Source: Lysobacter sp. TY2-98
Lineage (GTDB): Bacteria > Pseudomonadota > Gammaproteobacteria > Xanthomonadales > Xanthomonadaceae
Direction of reading: 5' to 3'
Length of the DNA: 64,000 bases
Assembly: GCF_003367355.1 (NCBI RefSeq)
Contig: NZ_CP031413.1
Span: 1,654,921 to 1,718,920 of the forward strand
Position numbers and translations under genes: made by a program. The notes beneath the pieces were generated by a model. It was not told where the DNA came from, ran no database searches, and saw only the letters and a list, made by a program, of their open reading frames with translations. Of the stretch, positions 19,331 through 30,144 are shown piece by piece (position 1 is the first letter of the stretch; every line of letters starts with the position of its first letter).

Positions 19331-20899
19331 ATGGCAACCACCCCTGATAGAGGTTTGCTTTCGCGCATGCTCGCCCGAAAGAGCGTTGCACAGGTGCAGC
19401 GCGAGACGGAAACGAGCCAGCTCAAGCGAACCCTCGGTCCGTGGAACCTCGTGTTCCTCGGCATCGGCTGCATCATCGGCGCCGGCATCTTCGTGCGCAC
19501 CGGCAACGCCGCGGCGTTGCACGCGGGCCCGGCGGTCCTGATCTCGTTCCTTGTCGCAGGCGTCGTCTGCGCGCTCGCAGGCCTGTGCTACGCCGAGCTG
19601 TCATCGACGCTTCCCGTTTCGGGCTCCGCCTACACCTACAGCTACACCACGATCGGCGAGTTCGCGGCGTGGATCATGGGCGCACTGCTGCTGCTTGAAT
19701 ACGGCCTCGCAGCGTCGGTGGTCGCGGTCGGCTGGTCCGGTTACGTGGTCAGTCTGCTGGCCGACTACGGTATCGTGATTCCGGCGGAATTTACGGGTCC
19801 GTCCGGCCATGCGCTGATACGCGACGGCGTACCTGTCCTAGACGCCACGGGACATGCCGTCACCACGCTCTTCAACCTGCCAGCATTTGTGATCTGCGCC
19901 GCCTTGGCTGCGCTGCTTGTCGTTGGCGTCTCCGAGAGCGCCAAGGTCAACAACATCATCGTCGCGATCAAGATGGCGGTGATCACGGCCTTCATCGTGA
20001 TCGTCGGCTGGTACGTGATCCAGCATCTCGACACGCTGAAGGCGAACTGGGAACCCTTCATTCCGGCGGCGACCGGCCAGCAGGGCGAGTTCGGCTGGGG
20101 CGGCATCCTGCGCGCGGCGTCGATCGTGTTCTTCGCCTACATCGGCTTCGAAGCGGTGTCGACGGCAGGACAGGAAGCGAAGAATCCGAAGCGCGACATG
20201 CCGATCGGCATCATCGGCTCGCTTCTCGTCTGCACGATCCTCTACATCCTCGTGTCGATCGTCATGACGCTCGTCGTCAACTACAAGATGCTCAACGTGC
20301 CGGACCCGGTTGCGGTCGCGGTCGACGCCCTCGGCCCGCAATGGGCGTGGTTCGCCAAGATCATCAAGGCAGGTGCCATCATCGGCCTGACCTCGGTGGT
20401 CCTGGTGCTCATGTACGGCCAGACGCGCATCTTCTACACGATGGCGCGCGACGGTCTCCTGCCTCGCGTGTTCGCGACGATCCATCCGCGCTTCAAGACG
20501 CCGTGGGTCAACACCGTTCTGGTGGGCCTCATCACCGCCGCCGCCGCTGCGTTCTTCGACATCAACACGCTCGGCGATATGACCTCGGTCGGCACGCTTG
20601 CCGCGTTCGGCATCGTCTGCCTGTCGGTGATCTGGCTGCGTACCACCCATCCGGAGCTGCCGCGAGGCTTCCGCGTGCCGCTCTATCCGGTCCTGCCGGT
20701 GCTCGGCATCGTGGCGTGCTTTGCGCTCATCTTCACGGTCGAGACGCGCGTGCTGGTGTTCTTCGCGTGGTACACGATCGCCGCGATCGTCCTCTACTTC
20801 GTCTATGGCCTGCGTAACTCGCAGCTGGGCAAGGGACAGGCGCCGCTCGAGGGACCGGAGCTTCCGGAATTCCCGGAAGACGCCCCGGACGCCCGCTGA
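19331..20899 (+). CDS. Amino-acid permease (APC superfamily, cationic amino acid transporter type)
   Basis: The 522-residue inner-membrane transporter has about 12 membrane segments. The first, GPWNLVFLGIGCIIGAGIF, has the unwound substrate-binding GIGxIIGAGIF of APC permeases; FFAYIGFEAVSTAGQE is the helix-6 counterpart. It resembles YfnA/CAT-type amino-acid permeases. AGGAAG at 19318-19323 supports the ATG at 19331; an in-frame ATG at 19286 has no such site. A terminator follows. The 205 bases upstream hold no other feature I can see. Confidence 0.9.
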   Translation: MATTPDRGLLSRMLARKSVAQVQRETETSQLKRTLGPWNLVFLGIGCIIGAGIFVRTGNAAALHAGPAVLISFLVAGVVCALAGLCYAELSSTLPVSGSAYTYSYTTIGEFAAWIMGALLLLEYGLAASVVAVGWSGYVVSLLADYGIVIPAEFTGPSGHALIRDGVPVLDATGHAVTTLFNLPAFVICAALAALLVVGVSESAKVNNIIVAIKMAVITAFIVIVGWYVIQHLDTLKANWEPFIPAATGQQGEFGWGGILRAASIVFFAYIGFEAVSTAGQEAKNPKRDMPIGIIGSLLVCTILYILVSIVMTLVVNYKMLNVPDPVAVAVDALGPQWAWFAKIIKAGAIIGLTSVVLVLMYGQTRIFYTMARDGLLPRVFATIHPRFKTPWVNTVLVGLITAAAAAFFDINTLGDMTSVGTLAAFGIVCLSVIWLRTTHPELPRGFRVPLYPVLPVLGIVACFALIFTVETRVLVFFAWYTIAAIVLYFVYGLRNSQLGKGQAPLEGPELPEFPEDAPDAR

Positions 20900-20917
20900 G
20901 GGTCCGGTAGTTGGACG

Positions 20918-20946
20918 AAACGGCGCGGGCAACCGCGCCGTTTTCG
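20918..20946 (+). terminator. Intrinsic terminator after the permease gene
   Basis: Stem AAACGGCGCGG (20918-20928) with 20933-20943, GCAA loop, then TTTTCGTTTC. Confidence 0.9.
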
Positions 20947-21001
20947 TTTCTGGCGCCGCACCGTTTCACGACGGAAACGCCCGCTGTCCTAAACTGCACG
21001 C

Positions 21002-21670
21002 ATGACGAGCGCCCTCCCCTTTGATGCCACCCGCCTCGCGCAGTGCGCGGACGAGATCATCGTCAACGTGCGCGAACTGGCGGCACGCGGCTGGACCCCC
21101 GCGACCAGTAGCAACTTCTCCCGGCGCATGGACGCCGAAAACGTCGCCATCACGGTCTCTGGCCGCGACAAGGGCCGGCTGGTCGAAGCCGACATCATGG
21201 TCGTGGACCTCGACGGCAATCCCGTCGCGACCACGCAGAAGTCGTCCGCGGAAACGCTGCTGCACACGCAGCTCTACAAGCGTTTCCCCGACGTCGGCTG
21301 CGTGCTGCACACGCATTCGCTGAACCAGACCGTCGCCTCGCGCCTGTATGCGGCCGACGGCGCGATCCGCCTCGAAGGCTACGAGCTGCTCAAGGCCTTC
21401 ACCGGCAACATTACGCACGACACCTCGCTCGACCTGCCCGTCCTGCCCAACTCGCAGGACATGCCCGAACTCGCCGCGCAGGTCGAACGCCTGCTGGACG
21501 ACGGCCCGATGTGGGGCTACCTCATCGACGGCCATGGCCTGTACGCGTGGGGCCGCGACATGCCCGAGGCGCGTCGGCACCTCGAAGCCTTCGAATTCCT
21601 TATCACCTGCGAGCTCGAGTTCCGCCGCCTCGGCACCTCGTCCGCCGCACTGTCCCGGAGCGCGCCGTGA
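21002..21670 (+). CDS. mtnB: Methylthioribulose-1-phosphate dehydratase
   Basis: The 222-residue class II aldolase-fold enzyme of methionine salvage dehydrates 5-methylthioribulose-1-P to the diketo compound. Motifs are [13 protein letters not shown], a zinc-binding HTHS pair and a later DGHGLYAWG histidine. It is the first gene of mtnB-mtnD-mtnC. The stop overlaps the mtnD start (GTGA). TAAACT at 20990-20995 may be its -10, just before the start. Confidence 0.92.
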   Translation: MTSALPFDATRLAQCADEIIVNVRELAARGWTPATSSNFSRRMDAENVAITVSGRDKGRLVEADIMVVDLDGNPVATTQKSSAETLLHTQLYKRFPDVGCVLHTHSLNQTVASRLYAADGAIRLEGYELLKAFTGNITHDTSLDLPVLPNSQDMPELAAQVERLLDDGPMWGYLIDGHGLYAWGRDMPEARRHLEAFEFLITCELEFRRLGTSSAALSRSAP

Positions 21671-22224
21671 GCCGCCTTCGCATCTTCAACGAGTCCACGC
21701 CGGACCAACCCGAATTCGTCGCGACCGAACTCGAAGCGATCGCCGAAAAGCTCGCGCCGATCGGGGTGGGCTTCGAGCGCTGGGAAGCCAGCAAGCCGAT
21801 CCAGCCCGGCGACGCGCACGACATCATCCTCGACGCCTACCGCACCGATATCGATCGCATCGTCGCGGAGCGCGGCTTCAAGACGGTCGACGTGGTGAGC
21901 ATCGCGCCGGACAACCCGAATCGCGACGCCATGCGCGCGAAGTTCCTCGACGAACACTTCCACAAGGAAGACGAGGTGCGCTTCTTCGTCGCCGGCTCGG
22001 GGTTGTTCACGCTGCACGTCGACGGCAAGGTCTACGAGATGAAGTGCGAATCGGGCGATCTGATCTCGGTGCCGGATTCGACGCTGCACTGGTTCGACAT
22101 GGGGCCGGAGCCGAGCTTCGTCGCGATCCGTTTCTTCACCGAGCCGGACGGCTGGATCGGCCATTTCACCGGCGCCGACATCGCGCAGAAGTTTCCGCGG
22201 TACGAGCCGGGCCAGGCCGGATAA
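21667..22224 (+). CDS. mtnD: Acireductone dioxygenase
   Basis: The 185-residue cupin-fold dioxygenase converts acireductone to the methionine precursor 2-oxo-4-methylthiobutanoate (Fe form) or an off-pathway product (Ni form). Metal ligands are visible as EHFHKEDE (two His, one Glu), with a further His in STLHWFDMG. The GTG start at 21667 overlaps the mtnB stop; no better start exists near the conserved N-terminus (SRLRIFNE). Confidence 0.92.
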   Translation: MSRLRIFNESTPDQPEFVATELEAIAEKLAPIGVGFERWEASKPIQPGDAHDIILDAYRTDIDRIVAERGFKTVDVVSIAPDNPNRDAMRAKFLDEHFHKEDEVRFFVAGSGLFTLHVDGKVYEMKCESGDLISVPDSTLHWFDMGPEPSFVAIRFFTEPDGWIGHFTGADIAQKFPRYEPGQAG

Positions 22225-22244
22225 TCCCCGGCCGCGTCACCGAC

Positions 22245-22272
22245 AGGCCCGGCTCCGCGCCGGGCCTTCGCG
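22245..22272 (+). terminator. Hairpin between mtnD and mtnC
   Basis: Stem AGGCCCGGC (22245-22253) with 22259-22267 around TCCGC. The following bases are only moderately T-rich, so this may attenuate rather than end transcription into mtnC. Confidence 0.5.
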
Positions 22273-22293
22273 TTTCCACTTCGGAGTTCCGTC

Positions 22294-22989
22294 ATGCCCG
22301 TCCGCGCGATCCTCACCGATATCGAAGGCACCACCAGCAGCATTTCCTTCGTCAAGGACGTGCTGTTCCCGTACGCGCGTCGCGCGCTGCCGGGCTTCGT
22401 GCGCGAACACCGCAATGAACCCGAGGTGCGACGCTGGCTGGACGCCGTTGCCACCGAACAGGGCGGCATCTGCAGCGACGACACGATCGTCGAAGTGCTG
22501 CAGGGCTGGATCGACGAGGACCGCAAGCACACGGCGCTGAAGGCGCTGCAAGGCATGGTCTGGAACGCCGGCTATCGGAATGCCGACTTCACCGCACACA
22601 TGTATCCAGACGCGGCGACCGTTCTCCGGGAATGGCATGACGCGGGGTATCCGCTGTACGTGTATTCGTCCGGGAGCGTGCCGGCGCAGAAACTTTTCTT
22701 CGGCCACAGCGATGCGGGGGACCTGACCCCCCTCGTTTCGGATTGGTTCGACACCGAGATCGGTGGCAAGCGCGACGCCGACAGCTATCGCCGCATCGCC
22801 GAGCGCATGGGCATCGCGCCCGGCGACATCGTGTTCCTGTCCGACGTCGTCGAGGAGCTCGATGCCGCGCGCGAGGCGGGTCTGCAGACCGCACTGCTCG
22901 ATCGCCGCCAGGACTATCCGCAGCCGCGCACCGGCGAGGCGACGCACGGCCACCGCCGCGTGGAGACCTTCGCCGACATCGGTCTCTGA
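22294..22989 (+). CDS. mtnC: Enolase-phosphatase E1
   Basis: The 231-residue HAD-superfamily enzyme carries out enolisation and dephosphorylation of diketo-5-methylthiopentyl-1-P to acireductone. Start [22 protein letters not shown] is the specific MtnC signature, with the HAD nucleophile replaced in the usual way by the DIEGT motif. YVYSSGSV and later GDIVFLSDV complete the HAD motifs. CGGAG precedes the ATG. It ends seven bases from a convergent gene. Confidence 0.92.
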   Translation: MPVRAILTDIEGTTSSISFVKDVLFPYARRALPGFVREHRNEPEVRRWLDAVATEQGGICSDDTIVEVLQGWIDEDRKHTALKALQGMVWNAGYRNADFTAHMYPDAATVLREWHDAGYPLYVYSSGSVPAQKLFFGHSDAGDLTPLVSDWFDTEIGGKRDADSYRRIAERMGIAPGDIVFLSDVVEELDAAREAGLQTALLDRRQDYPQPRTGEATHGHRRVETFADIGL

Positions 22990-22996
22990 CCGTGGC

Positions 22997-23575
22997 TCAG
23001 TGCAGCGTTTCGCCGCGCAGCATCATCTCGACGAACTGACGCGCCTTGGCCTTGCGCGTTTCTGCGCGCTTGGCGGTCTGCACGCGCCAGCAGAACGCGT
23101 AGCGATTGGCGCTCGATAGCGCGTCGAACACGCGTTTGGCGGCAGGCGAATCCGCGAGTGCCTCGGCAAGTTCGTCGGGCACCGTGCGCGACGATGGGCC
23201 GCTGTACGCCCGATCCCAGCGCCCGTCAGCCTTCGCCGCGTCGACTTCGCGCTGTCCCGCAGGGCGCATTCGACCCGCTGCAGTCAGTGCGGCGACCTTG
23301 TCGACGTTACGGCGCGACCACAAGCTTCGCGCTCGCCGCGGCGCGAAGCGTTGCAGGAACCAGTCCGCATCGAGCGCGCGCTTCTGGCCGTCGATCCAGC
23401 CGTGGCAAAGCGCGACGTCCAGCGCCTCGTCGTAAGTCACCGTCGCGATGCCACTCGCGGCCTTCGCAATGCGCAACCACAGACCCTTCGACTCCCCGGC
23501 CGCCTCGATCCAGCGTTCGAACGCCGGCGCGTCGACGAAGGCGTGGATGGGGAGGTCATCGGGCATCGACGTCAT
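22997..23575 (-). CDS. YdeI/OmpD-associated family protein
   Basis: The 192-residue protein has the signature ALCHGWIDGQKRALDADWFLQRFAPRR (shown only in part here: CHGWIDGQ, FLQRFAPR). SLWSRRNVDKV and the C-terminal RYAFCWRVQTAKR follow. This family is widespread and poorly characterised, with reported links to envelope stress. The ATG at 23575 overlaps the phosphoesterase stop by four bases, making them a two-gene unit. Confidence 0.85.
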   Translation of the reverse strand: MTSMPDDLPIHAFVDAPAFERWIEAAGESKGLWLRIAKAASGIATVTYDEALDVALCHGWIDGQKRALDADWFLQRFAPRRARSLWSRRNVDKVAALTAAGRMRPAGQREVDAAKADGRWDRAYSGPSSRTVPDELAEALADSPAAKRVFDALSSANRYAFCWRVQTAKRAETRKAKARQFVEMMLRGETLH

Positions 23576-25170
23576 GGCGCGGCGTCTTCGAGGCGATACG
23601 TCGCTTCGCCGCGCTGCTCGCCCTGCCACTGATCGAAGGTGCGCACTTCGACGCGATGCGCACCGATGCCCAGCGTCGTCGGCAACGCGCCGCGCCAGAG
23701 ATGCGTCGACGGCTGCGCTTCGGGCGAGCGGTCGTAGCCCCGCAACGCCGGCGCCTCGTCGTCGCGTACGTTTTCCGCGAGCAGCCATGGGTCGGCCTGT
23801 TCGACGCGCTTCATCGGCATCCAGTCCCCGCCGTCGACGCGGAAGTCGGCGCGTTGGGTCGGTGTCGCCATCCAGATATTGGCGAACACCCCCCACGCCG
23901 GATACGCGCCACGACGCAGCACGCGCGGTGCGTGCACGCGCATGGCGCGCGTGAGTTCGCCGGTGTCGGCCGTGACGCCGGCCGGCTGCCACGAAAGGCG
24001 GTAGGTGCCATCGCGCGCGACGACGAGGCGCGCGGTGCCATTGGGAGTACCGTCCGCCATCGTCGAATCCGGTACACCGTCGGCGTTCTTCGCGCCGGAC
24101 CAGTAGGCGCCGCATGCCGCTCCCGCGTTGTATTCGTGCAGCAGCGAGGCGCCATGCCATCCGGTGGTGGCGTCGTGGAAGAACTGGCGCTGCACGTGCC
24201 CGTGGCCGCTCAGCACGAGTACGCGCGGGACGTCCTTGAGCAGCGCGAACAGGCGCTCGCGATCGGCGGTGCGGAACGTCTCGCCGCCATCGGGAAACAG
24301 CGGAATGTGCACGGCGATGACGAGCAGGCGCCGGGCGTCATGCGTGGGCAGGTACTGCGCGAGGAAGGCGAACTGATCGTCGCGCAGGCCGCCGACGTAC
24401 GCGGGTTTCCGGCCGGGTTGCGAGATCACGTCGTCGAGCACGACGAAGTCCGCCTGCGGCTCTTCCCACGCGAACGTGTCCGGGCCGAACTGCTGGCGGA
24501 ACGTCGACAAGGCTTCACTGTCGACTTGCGCGTCGGGATCGACGTCATGGTTGCCGGCGACATGCAGCCACGGCGCACCCAGTCGCGTCGTCACCGCGGT
24601 GATCGCGGGATAGAGCGACAGGTCGTCGCTGGTGACGTCGCCGAGCGTGAGGCCGAGATCCGCCGCCGGCTTGCCATCCCGACGTCGCAGCGGCTCGACG
24701 ATGTCGCGTGCGTAGTAGCCGACGTCGACCTGCGACTTGGTCTGCGTGTCCGAGAACACGAGTACGTCGAGATCACCCTTGCGCGTGGGGGTGCGCCGGA
24801 GGCCGAACGACGGGCACGTCGTGCCCACATCGCGCAGCCCGCCGTAGCGCAGTGCGTGCGCACTGATCGGTGGCGTATGCGCCCAGAACAGCGGCAGGCC
24901 GTCGGCGCGACGCGGCACGTCGTAACCCGCGGGCTTGATGACGAACAGCGTGCGGCCGGGCGATGCGTCGAGCGTGAAGCGCCCGTCCTTGCCCGTGGTC
25001 GCGATCTCAGTACCGTTCGACACGCGGATGCCCGCTATGGCGGGCTCGCCTGCGTCGCGGCGGGCGTTGCCGTTGCGATCCTCGTACACCGCACTGTCGC
25101 AGGTCGACGCTTGCGCATGCGACCACGAGGCGAACGCGAGCAGCGCGGCGGCGACGAACGAACGGGTCAT
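23572..25170 (-). CDS. Secreted calcineurin-like metallophosphoesterase
   Basis: The 532-residue protein has a signal peptide (MTRSFVAAALLAFASWSHA) and a beta-sandwich N-domain. A central metallophosphoesterase domain contains VFSDTQ, GLTLGDVTSDD, VAGNHDVD and SGHGHVQ. A C-terminal beta domain follows at about residues 380-532. The three-part layout matches exported calcineurin-like proteins of PF16371/PF00149/PF16370 type. GGAGG before the ATG at 25170 supports this start. Two metals are expected; the substrate is unknown. It lies behind the his operon on the same strand, 48 bases after hisIE, but is more likely independent of it. Confidence 0.87.
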   Translation of the reverse strand: MTRSFVAAALLAFASWSHAQASTCDSAVYEDRNGNARRDAGEPAIAGIRVSNGTEIATTGKDGRFTLDASPGRTLFVIKPAGYDVPRRADGLPLFWAHTPPISAHALRYGGLRDVGTTCPSFGLRRTPTRKGDLDVLVFSDTQTKSQVDVGYYARDIVEPLRRRDGKPAADLGLTLGDVTSDDLSLYPAITAVTTRLGAPWLHVAGNHDVDPDAQVDSEALSTFRQQFGPDTFAWEEPQADFVVLDDVISQPGRKPAYVGGLRDDQFAFLAQYLPTHDARRLLVIAVHIPLFPDGGETFRTADRERLFALLKDVPRVLVLSGHGHVQRQFFHDATTGWHGASLLHEYNAGAACGAYWSGAKNADGVPDSTMADGTPNGTARLVVARDGTYRLSWQPAGVTADTGELTRAMRVHAPRVLRRGAYPAWGVFANIWMATPTQRADFRVDGGDWMPMKRVEQADPWLLAENVRDDEAPALRGYDRSPEAQPSTHLWRGALPTTLGIGAHRVEVRTFDQWQGEQRGEATYRLEDAAP

Positions 25171-25218
25171 GGCGGCCTCCGGGTCGAGGCCCAAAGCCTA
25201 GCAGCTGGTTTCGCTGGA

Positions 25219-25839
25219 CTACTTCGCGGGTGCGTGGCGTGCACGCAGCACGTCGACCGCATCGGCGAGCGACAGCCCGCGCGCGCGCAGCAGCACGACC
25301 AGGTGATACAGCAGGTCCGCGGATTCACCGAGCAGTGCGTCGTTGTCCTGCGCGACGCCCGCGAGCGCCGTTTCGACGCCCTCCTCGCCCACTTTCTGCG
25401 CAATGCGGCGGATGCCGGCATCGAACAGTTTCGTGGTGTAGCTGCCCGCCGGTCGCTCGATCGCGCGGCGTTCGACGACGTCGTCGAGTTCCGCAAGGAA
25501 ATCACCCGGTGCGTCAGGAAAGCAGCTTGCGCGTTCGAGATGACAGGTCGGGCCGCGCGGGTGCGCGAGCAGCAGCAGCGTGTCCGCATCGCAGTCGAGC
25601 CGCAGGTCGACGACGTCGAGCACGTGGCCCGAGGTCTCGCCCTTGGTCCAGCGACGCTGGCGCGTGCGGCTGTAGAAGGTGGCCTGCCGCGTAGCCAGCG
25701 TATGCGCGAGCGCGTCGCGATCCATCCAGCCGACCATCAGGACGCGCAGCGTACGCGCGTCCTGCACGACCGCGGGCAGCAGGCCATCCTGCTTCACCCA
25801 GTCGACCGCTTCGAGATCGAACGCGATGGGCTCAGACAC
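25219..25839 (-). CDS. hisI: Bifunctional phosphoribosyl-AMP cyclohydrolase / phosphoribosyl-ATP pyrophosphatase
   Basis: The 206-residue HisIE fusion catalyses histidine steps two and three. The N-domain (cyclohydrolase) has [28 protein letters not shown], and zinc cysteines in LDCDADTLL and CHLER. The C-domain (pyrophosphohydrolase, from about residue 115) has [12 protein letters not shown] and ESADLLYHL. The GTG at 25839 overlaps the hisF stop by eight bases and fits the family N-terminus. It is the last gene of the his operon. Confidence 0.92.
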   Translation of the reverse strand: MSEPIAFDLEAVDWVKQDGLLPAVVQDARTLRVLMVGWMDRDALAHTLATRQATFYSRTRQRRWTKGETSGHVLDVVDLRLDCDADTLLLLAHPRGPTCHLERASCFPDAPGDFLAELDDVVERRAIERPAGSYTTKLFDAGIRRIAQKVGEEGVETALAGVAQDNDALLGESADLLYHLVVLLRARGLSLADAVDVLRARHAPAK

Positions 25840-26605
25840 GACGCACCTCGATGCCGGCGTCCGCCAGGCCACGCTTGAGGTCGGGAATCCGCAGGGTGCC
25901 GGAATGGAACACGCTGGCGGCGAGTGCGCCATCGACGTCGGCGTCGCGGAAGACGTCGGCGAAGTGCGATGCCGCCCCCGCGCCACCCGATGCGATCAGC
26001 GGTACGTTCGAGACGGCGCGCGCCGCCTGCAGTTGCTCGATGTCGTAGCCGGTTCGCACGCCGTCGCTGCCCATGCAGTTGAGGACGATCTCGCCCGCGC
26101 CGCGCCGCTGCGCTTCGGCGATCCAGTCGAGCGTGCGACGCGCGAGCGCCCGCGTGCGCGACAGATCGCCGGTGTATTGGCGCACCCGCCACTCGCCGTC
26201 GTCGTCGCGCAGGCTGTCGATGCCCACGACGACGCACTGCACACCGAAGGCGTCGGCGAGCTCATCGATCAGTTCCGGTCGTTCGAGCGCCGGCGTATTG
26301 ACGGAGATCTTATCGGCGCCCGCATGCAGCGCCGCGCGTGCATCGTCGACGCTGCGAATGCCACCGGCGACGCAGAACGGGATATCGATCAGGCGTGCCA
26401 CGCGTTCGACCCAGCGGCGATCGACCGTGCGGCCCTCGGGGCTTGCCGTGATGTCGTAGAAGACCAGTTCGTCGGCGCCTTCGTCGCGATAGCGAAGCGC
26501 GAGTTCGACGATGTCCCCCATGTCGACGTGATCGCGGAAGCGCACGCCCTTCACGACGCGACCGTCGCGGACATCGAGGCACGGGATGATGCGCCGGCTC
26601 AGCAC
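25832..26605 (-). CDS. hisF: Imidazole glycerol phosphate synthase subunit HisF
   Basis: The 257-residue beta-alpha barrel cyclase uses ammonia made by HisH. Opening [20 protein letters not shown] carries the catalytic Asp; the second Asp lies in [13 protein letters not shown]. It starts with GTG at 26605, overlapping the hisA stop by seven bases; a much longer upstream reading frame only covers hisA. Confidence 0.94.
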   Translation of the reverse strand: MLSRRIIPCLDVRDGRVVKGVRFRDHVDMGDIVELALRYRDEGADELVFYDITASPEGRTVDRRWVERVARLIDIPFCVAGGIRSVDDARAALHAGADKISVNTPALERPELIDELADAFGVQCVVVGIDSLRDDDGEWRVRQYTGDLSRTRALARRTLDWIAEAQRRGAGEIVLNCMGSDGVRTGYDIEQLQAARAVSNVPLIASGGAGAASHFADVFRDADVDGALAASVFHSGTLRIPDLKRGLADAGIEVRRV

Positions 26606-27354
26606 GGCGCCGGCTCCGTCGCTGCTGCGATCGCGTCGTCCACGGTGAGTCGCCCTTCCAGCAGCGCCTTGCCGAGCACGATGCCGGCGCATCCCGCGTC
26701 GAGTGCTGCACGCACGTCCGCCGCCGATCGCGCGCCGCCGGACGCCTGGACGCGCAGCGAGGGCGCACGCGCGATCAGCGCTTCGTACAGCGACAGATTC
26801 GGGCCCGCCAGCATGCCGTCGCGCCCGATGTCGGTGCAGAGAAGGTGCCGCAAGCCGGCCGTCGCATAGAGATCGATGAGGTCGAACAGGTCGACGCCAC
26901 CGTCGTGCGTCCAGCCTTCCGTGGGCAGCGTCCAACCTGCCGCCGATTCGCGCGTGTCGAGCGCGATGGTCAGGCGGTCCTGACCGAAACGCGCCATCCA
27001 GCTCGCGACGGCCTGCGGCTGCCGGACGGCCAGCGAACCGATGACGACGCGATCGGCGCCCGCGTCGAGCAGGCGCGAGACGTCGTCGGCCGACCGCACG
27101 CCGCCACCGGTCTGCACGCGCAGGCCGGTCGAGGTGCCGATGCGCGTCAGCAATGTCTGGATCGAGTAGCCGCCGTCGCGCGCGGCATCGAGGTCGACCA
27201 GGTGCAGCCACGTCGCGCCGGCCCCCGCATAGCGCTCGGCGACCGCGAGCGGATCCTCGGCATAGCGCGTCTCCTGCGCGTAATCGCCCTGACGCAGGCG
27301 GACGACGCGGCCGCCGCGCACGTCGATGGCCGGGTAGACGGTGAAGTCGCTCAT
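26599..27354 (-). CDS. hisA: 1-(5-phosphoribosyl)-5-[(5-phosphoribosylamino)methylideneamino] imidazole-4-carboxamide isomerase
   Basis: The 251-residue ProFAR isomerase is a beta-alpha barrel homologous to HisF. Signatures are [20 protein letters not shown], and [14 protein letters not shown] with the catalytic aspartate. ATG at 27354 overlaps the hisH stop by four bases. It carries out the Amadori rearrangement step. Confidence 0.94.
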   Translation of the reverse strand: MSDFTVYPAIDVRGGRVVRLRQGDYAQETRYAEDPLAVAERYAGAGATWLHLVDLDAARDGGYSIQTLLTRIGTSTGLRVQTGGGVRSADDVSRLLDAGADRVVIGSLAVRQPQAVASWMARFGQDRLTIALDTRESAAGWTLPTEGWTHDGGVDLFDLIDLYATAGLRHLLCTDIGRDGMLAGPNLSLYEALIARAPSLRVQASGGARSAADVRAALDAGCAGIVLGKALLEGRLTVDDAIAAATEPAPC

Positions 27355-27947
27355 GCCGGCACCTTCAGGAAATTCTCGAGTACACGCGCCCCGACGTCCG
27401 CGGAGCGCTCCGGGTGGAACTGCGCGCCCATGTGACGGCCGCGACGCACGACCGCGGCGAAGCGTTCGCCGTGCGTGCAGGTGGCGATGGTGTCGTCGGT
27501 GACAGGCGCCGCGTAGCTGTGCACGAAGTACGCGTGCGAGCCGTCGTCGATACGGTCGACCAACGCGTCGTCGGCGACCCGCTCCAGCGTGTTCCAGCCC
27601 ATGTGCGGCACGCGCAGGCCCGGTGCGCCTGGGAGTTTGCGCACACGTCCCGGCAATAGGCCGAGGCAGTCGACCTCGCCCTCCTCCGACGATTCGAACA
27701 AGAGCTGCATGCCGAGGCACACACCGAGCAGTGGCTGGCGCAGGCTGCGCACGCAGTCCACAAGTCCCAGCTCACGCAGGCGCGCCATGCCGGCCGCGGC
27801 AGCGCCCACCCCGGGCAGTACGACACGGTCTGCCGACGCGATGTCGTTCGCGTCCGCACTGAAGCGCGCGTTCACGCCAAGGCGTTCTAACGCGTAGCGC
27901 ACGGAGCCGATGTTCGCGCCACCGGCATCGATCAGCACGACGTCCAT
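27351..27947 (-). CDS. hisH: Imidazole glycerol phosphate synthase glutaminase subunit HisH
   Basis: The 198-residue class I glutamine amidotransferase has its nucleophilic cysteine in [10 protein letters not shown], the catalytic His/Glu in AQFHPERS, and the oxyanion region VLPGVGA. It supplies ammonia to HisF. ATG at 27947 shares one base with the hisB stop (TGATG). Confidence 0.94.
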   Translation of the reverse strand: MDVVLIDAGGANIGSVRYALERLGVNARFSADANDIASADRVVLPGVGAAAAGMARLRELGLVDCVRSLRQPLLGVCLGMQLLFESSEEGEVDCLGLLPGRVRKLPGAPGLRVPHMGWNTLERVADDALVDRIDDGSHAYFVHSYAAPVTDDTIATCTHGERFAAVVRRGRHMGAQFHPERSADVGARVLENFLKVPA

Positions 27948-29071
27948 CAGAGCGTGCCCTTGGTCGACGGCAGTTCGACGCCGCTGCGTGCGAGCGCGGG
28001 GCGCAGGGCGCGCGCGACCGCCTTGAAGCAGGCCTCGACCTTGTGGTGGTCGTTGTCGCCGCGCACGCGCAGGTGCAGGTTCAAGCCCGCGGTCTCGCAC
28101 AGCGAGCGGAAGACATGCGGGACGAGCTCGGTCGGCAGGTCGCCCACGCGCTCGCGTCGGAAGTCGCCGTCGAAGACGAAGAGCGGACGGCCGGAGAAAT
28201 CGAGCGCCGCGGTGGCGATGGCTTCGTCCATCGGCAAGGTGAACGACCACGTGGTTGCGCCGCCTTCGCCCGTCGCCTCGACCCCGGCCGCGCCGTAGCG
28301 CCCGATGCCGCGTTTGTCGCCGAGCGCTTCACGCAAGGCCTGGCCGAGTGCGAGTGCGCAGTCCTCGACGGTGTGGTGTTCGTCGATCTGAAGATCGCCC
28401 TCGCAGCTCAGCGACAGCGCGAAGCCGCCGTGTTTTCCGAGCTGCTCGAGCATGTGGTCGTAGAAGCCGAGGCCCGTGCGGACGCGAGGATCAGCGACGC
28501 GATCGAGGTCGATGTCGACGGCAACCTTCGTTTCCTTGGTCGCGCGCTCGACTCGCGCGGTGCGCGGCGCGTTGACGAGCTCGTGCGCGATGCCCGCCCA
28601 GTCCCACTCGCCACCGAACTGGGGCGTGCGCAGCTGGAATGCGCGAATGCCGAGGTTGTCCGCGAACTGCACGTCGGTCGGACGGTCGCCGACCATGGCC
28701 GAGCGCGACCAGTCGATCGAGCGATCCTTCAGGTAGCCCGTGACGAGGCCGATCTGTGGCTTGCGCGTCGGCGAATTCTGCGAGGGAAAACTCGTATCGA
28801 TCAGCACGTCGCGAAAGCGGATGCCCTGGCTTTCGAACAGCTGCATCATGAGATCGTGCGGGCCGTCGAACGATTCGCGCGGATAGGCGTCGGTGCCGAG
28901 CCCGTCCTGGTTGGACACGATCACGAATTCGTAGCCCGCATCGCGCAGGCGAAGCATCGCCGGTACGACGTCGCGAACGAAGCGTAGCTTGTCGAAGCGG
29001 TCGATCTGGAAGTCGGACGGCTCCTCGATCAGCGTGCCGTCGCGATCGACGAAGAGGATGGGCGTGCTCAT
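27947..29071 (-). CDS. hisB: Bifunctional histidinol-phosphatase / imidazoleglycerol-phosphate dehydratase
   Basis: The 374-residue fusion has an N-terminal HAD phosphatase (residues 1 to about 165, nucleophile in FVDRDGTL, later MVGDRPTD). A C-terminal IGP dehydratase follows with metal-binding histidine runs [17 protein letters not shown] and DNDHHKVEA. This two-domain form is the enterobacterial/xanthomonad arrangement. It overlaps hisC by four bases. Confidence 0.95.
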   Translation of the reverse strand: MSTPILFVDRDGTLIEEPSDFQIDRFDKLRFVRDVVPAMLRLRDAGYEFVIVSNQDGLGTDAYPRESFDGPHDLMMQLFESQGIRFRDVLIDTSFPSQNSPTRKPQIGLVTGYLKDRSIDWSRSAMVGDRPTDVQFADNLGIRAFQLRTPQFGGEWDWAGIAHELVNAPRTARVERATKETKVAVDIDLDRVADPRVRTGLGFYDHMLEQLGKHGGFALSLSCEGDLQIDEHHTVEDCALALGQALREALGDKRGIGRYGAAGVEATGEGGATTWSFTLPMDEAIATAALDFSGRPLFVFDGDFRRERVGDLPTELVPHVFRSLCETAGLNLHLRVRGDNDHHKVEACFKAVARALRPALARSGVELPSTKGTL

Positions 29072-30144
29072 GCGAAGACGCCTGCCAGCACGGCGATCAC
29101 GCGATCGTTCTCGTCGGGGCGGCCGACGGTGATGCGCAGCGCGTCGTCCAGCCCCGGCTGGGCACGCACGTCACGAACGACGACGCCGGCCGACAGCAGG
29201 GCGTCGAACGCCACCTGTGCGTCATCGAAACGCACGAGGAGGAAATTCGCGACCGACGGATAGACGCGTCGCACGCCCGGCGCGTCGCGCAACGCATCCG
29301 CCAGCCGCGCGCGCTCGCCGAAGCACTCGCGCGTTCGCGCTTCAGTGCGCGAGAGCGGCCCGTCGCCGAGTGCGCGCTCGACCAGCGCCACGCATGGCGC
29401 GGGCAGCGGATAGGGCGCTTGGCAGCGGCGCAGGACGACGATCAGGTCGGCGTCACCGATGGCCACGCCCAAGCGCACGCCGGCCAGCGCGTGCGCCTTC
29501 GACAATGTGCGCAGCACGACGATATTCGGACAGGTCGCCAACAGCGATACCGCGGACGGCGTGGGCGCGAATTCCTGGTAGGCCTCGTCGACGACGACCA
29601 GCGCACGGCCTTCGAGACGCGCCGCAAGACGTCGGACATCGTCCAGCGGAACGGCTCCGCCCGTCGGGTTGCCGGGCGAACAGAGGAACACCAGCGTGGC
29701 GCGCGAGGCGAGCGCCGCGTCGGCGACCGCATCGACATCGCAGTGGAAGTTCGCACCATCGTCGATCAACGGCACCTCGACAACGCGCGCGCCCTGCAGC
29801 CTGGCGCTCACCGCGTACATGCCGAACGTCGGCGGCGTGGTGACGATCGCGCCCTGCCCCGGCATGCACAACGCACGCACCAGCAAGTCGATCGCTTCGT
29901 CGCTGCCGCGGCCGGCGATCAGCTGGTCCGGGCGGCAACCGTACAGCGTAGCGAGGCGCGTCCGCAGCGCTTCCGGCTGCGGGTCGGGGTAGCGGCGAAC
30001 GATGTTGGCGTCGTCGGCGACGTTCGGCCATGCCGATTCGTTGGCGTTGAGCCAGACGTCACCGACGAGGCGATCGCTGCGCGCGGAGCGATAACCAGCG
30101 AAGTCGCGCAGGTCCGCGCGCACGAGGTCGATCGGCGCACTCAT
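29068..30144 (-). CDS. hisC: Histidinol-phosphate aminotransferase
   Basis: The 358-residue fold-type I PLP enzyme has the PLP-lysine in [10 protein letters not shown], the Asp that holds the pyridine nitrogen in VVDEAYQEF, and N-terminal LNANESAWP. It transaminates imidazole-acetol phosphate. It overlaps hisD and hisB by four bases each. Confidence 0.94.
   Translation of the reverse strand: MSAPIDLVRADLRDFAGYRSARSDRLVGDVWLNANESAWPNVADDANIVRRYPDPQPEALRTRLATLYGCRPDQLIAGRGSDEAIDLLVRALCMPGQGAIVTTPPTFGMYAVSARLQGARVVEVPLIDDGANFHCDVDAVADAALASRATLVFLCSPGNPTGGAVPLDDVRRLAARLEGRALVVVDEAYQEFAPTPSAVSLLATCPNIVVLRTLSKAHALAGVRLGVAIGDADLIVVLRRCQAPYPLPAPCVALVERALGDGPLSRTEARTRECFGERARLADALRDAPGVRRVYPSVANFLLVRFDDAQVAFDALLSAGVVVRDVRAQPGLDDALRITVGRPDENDRVIAVLAGVFA

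Noticed and set aside
21002..22989. Complete methionine salvage operon
   Set aside because: Only mtnB, mtnD and mtnC are present; mtnA and a phosphorylase or kinase are not in the window, and no SAM riboswitch-like structure was seen.
23158..25878. 906-residue + strand frame opposite the phosphoesterase and hisIE
   Set aside because: It spans two well-identified - strand genes and has no domain of its own.
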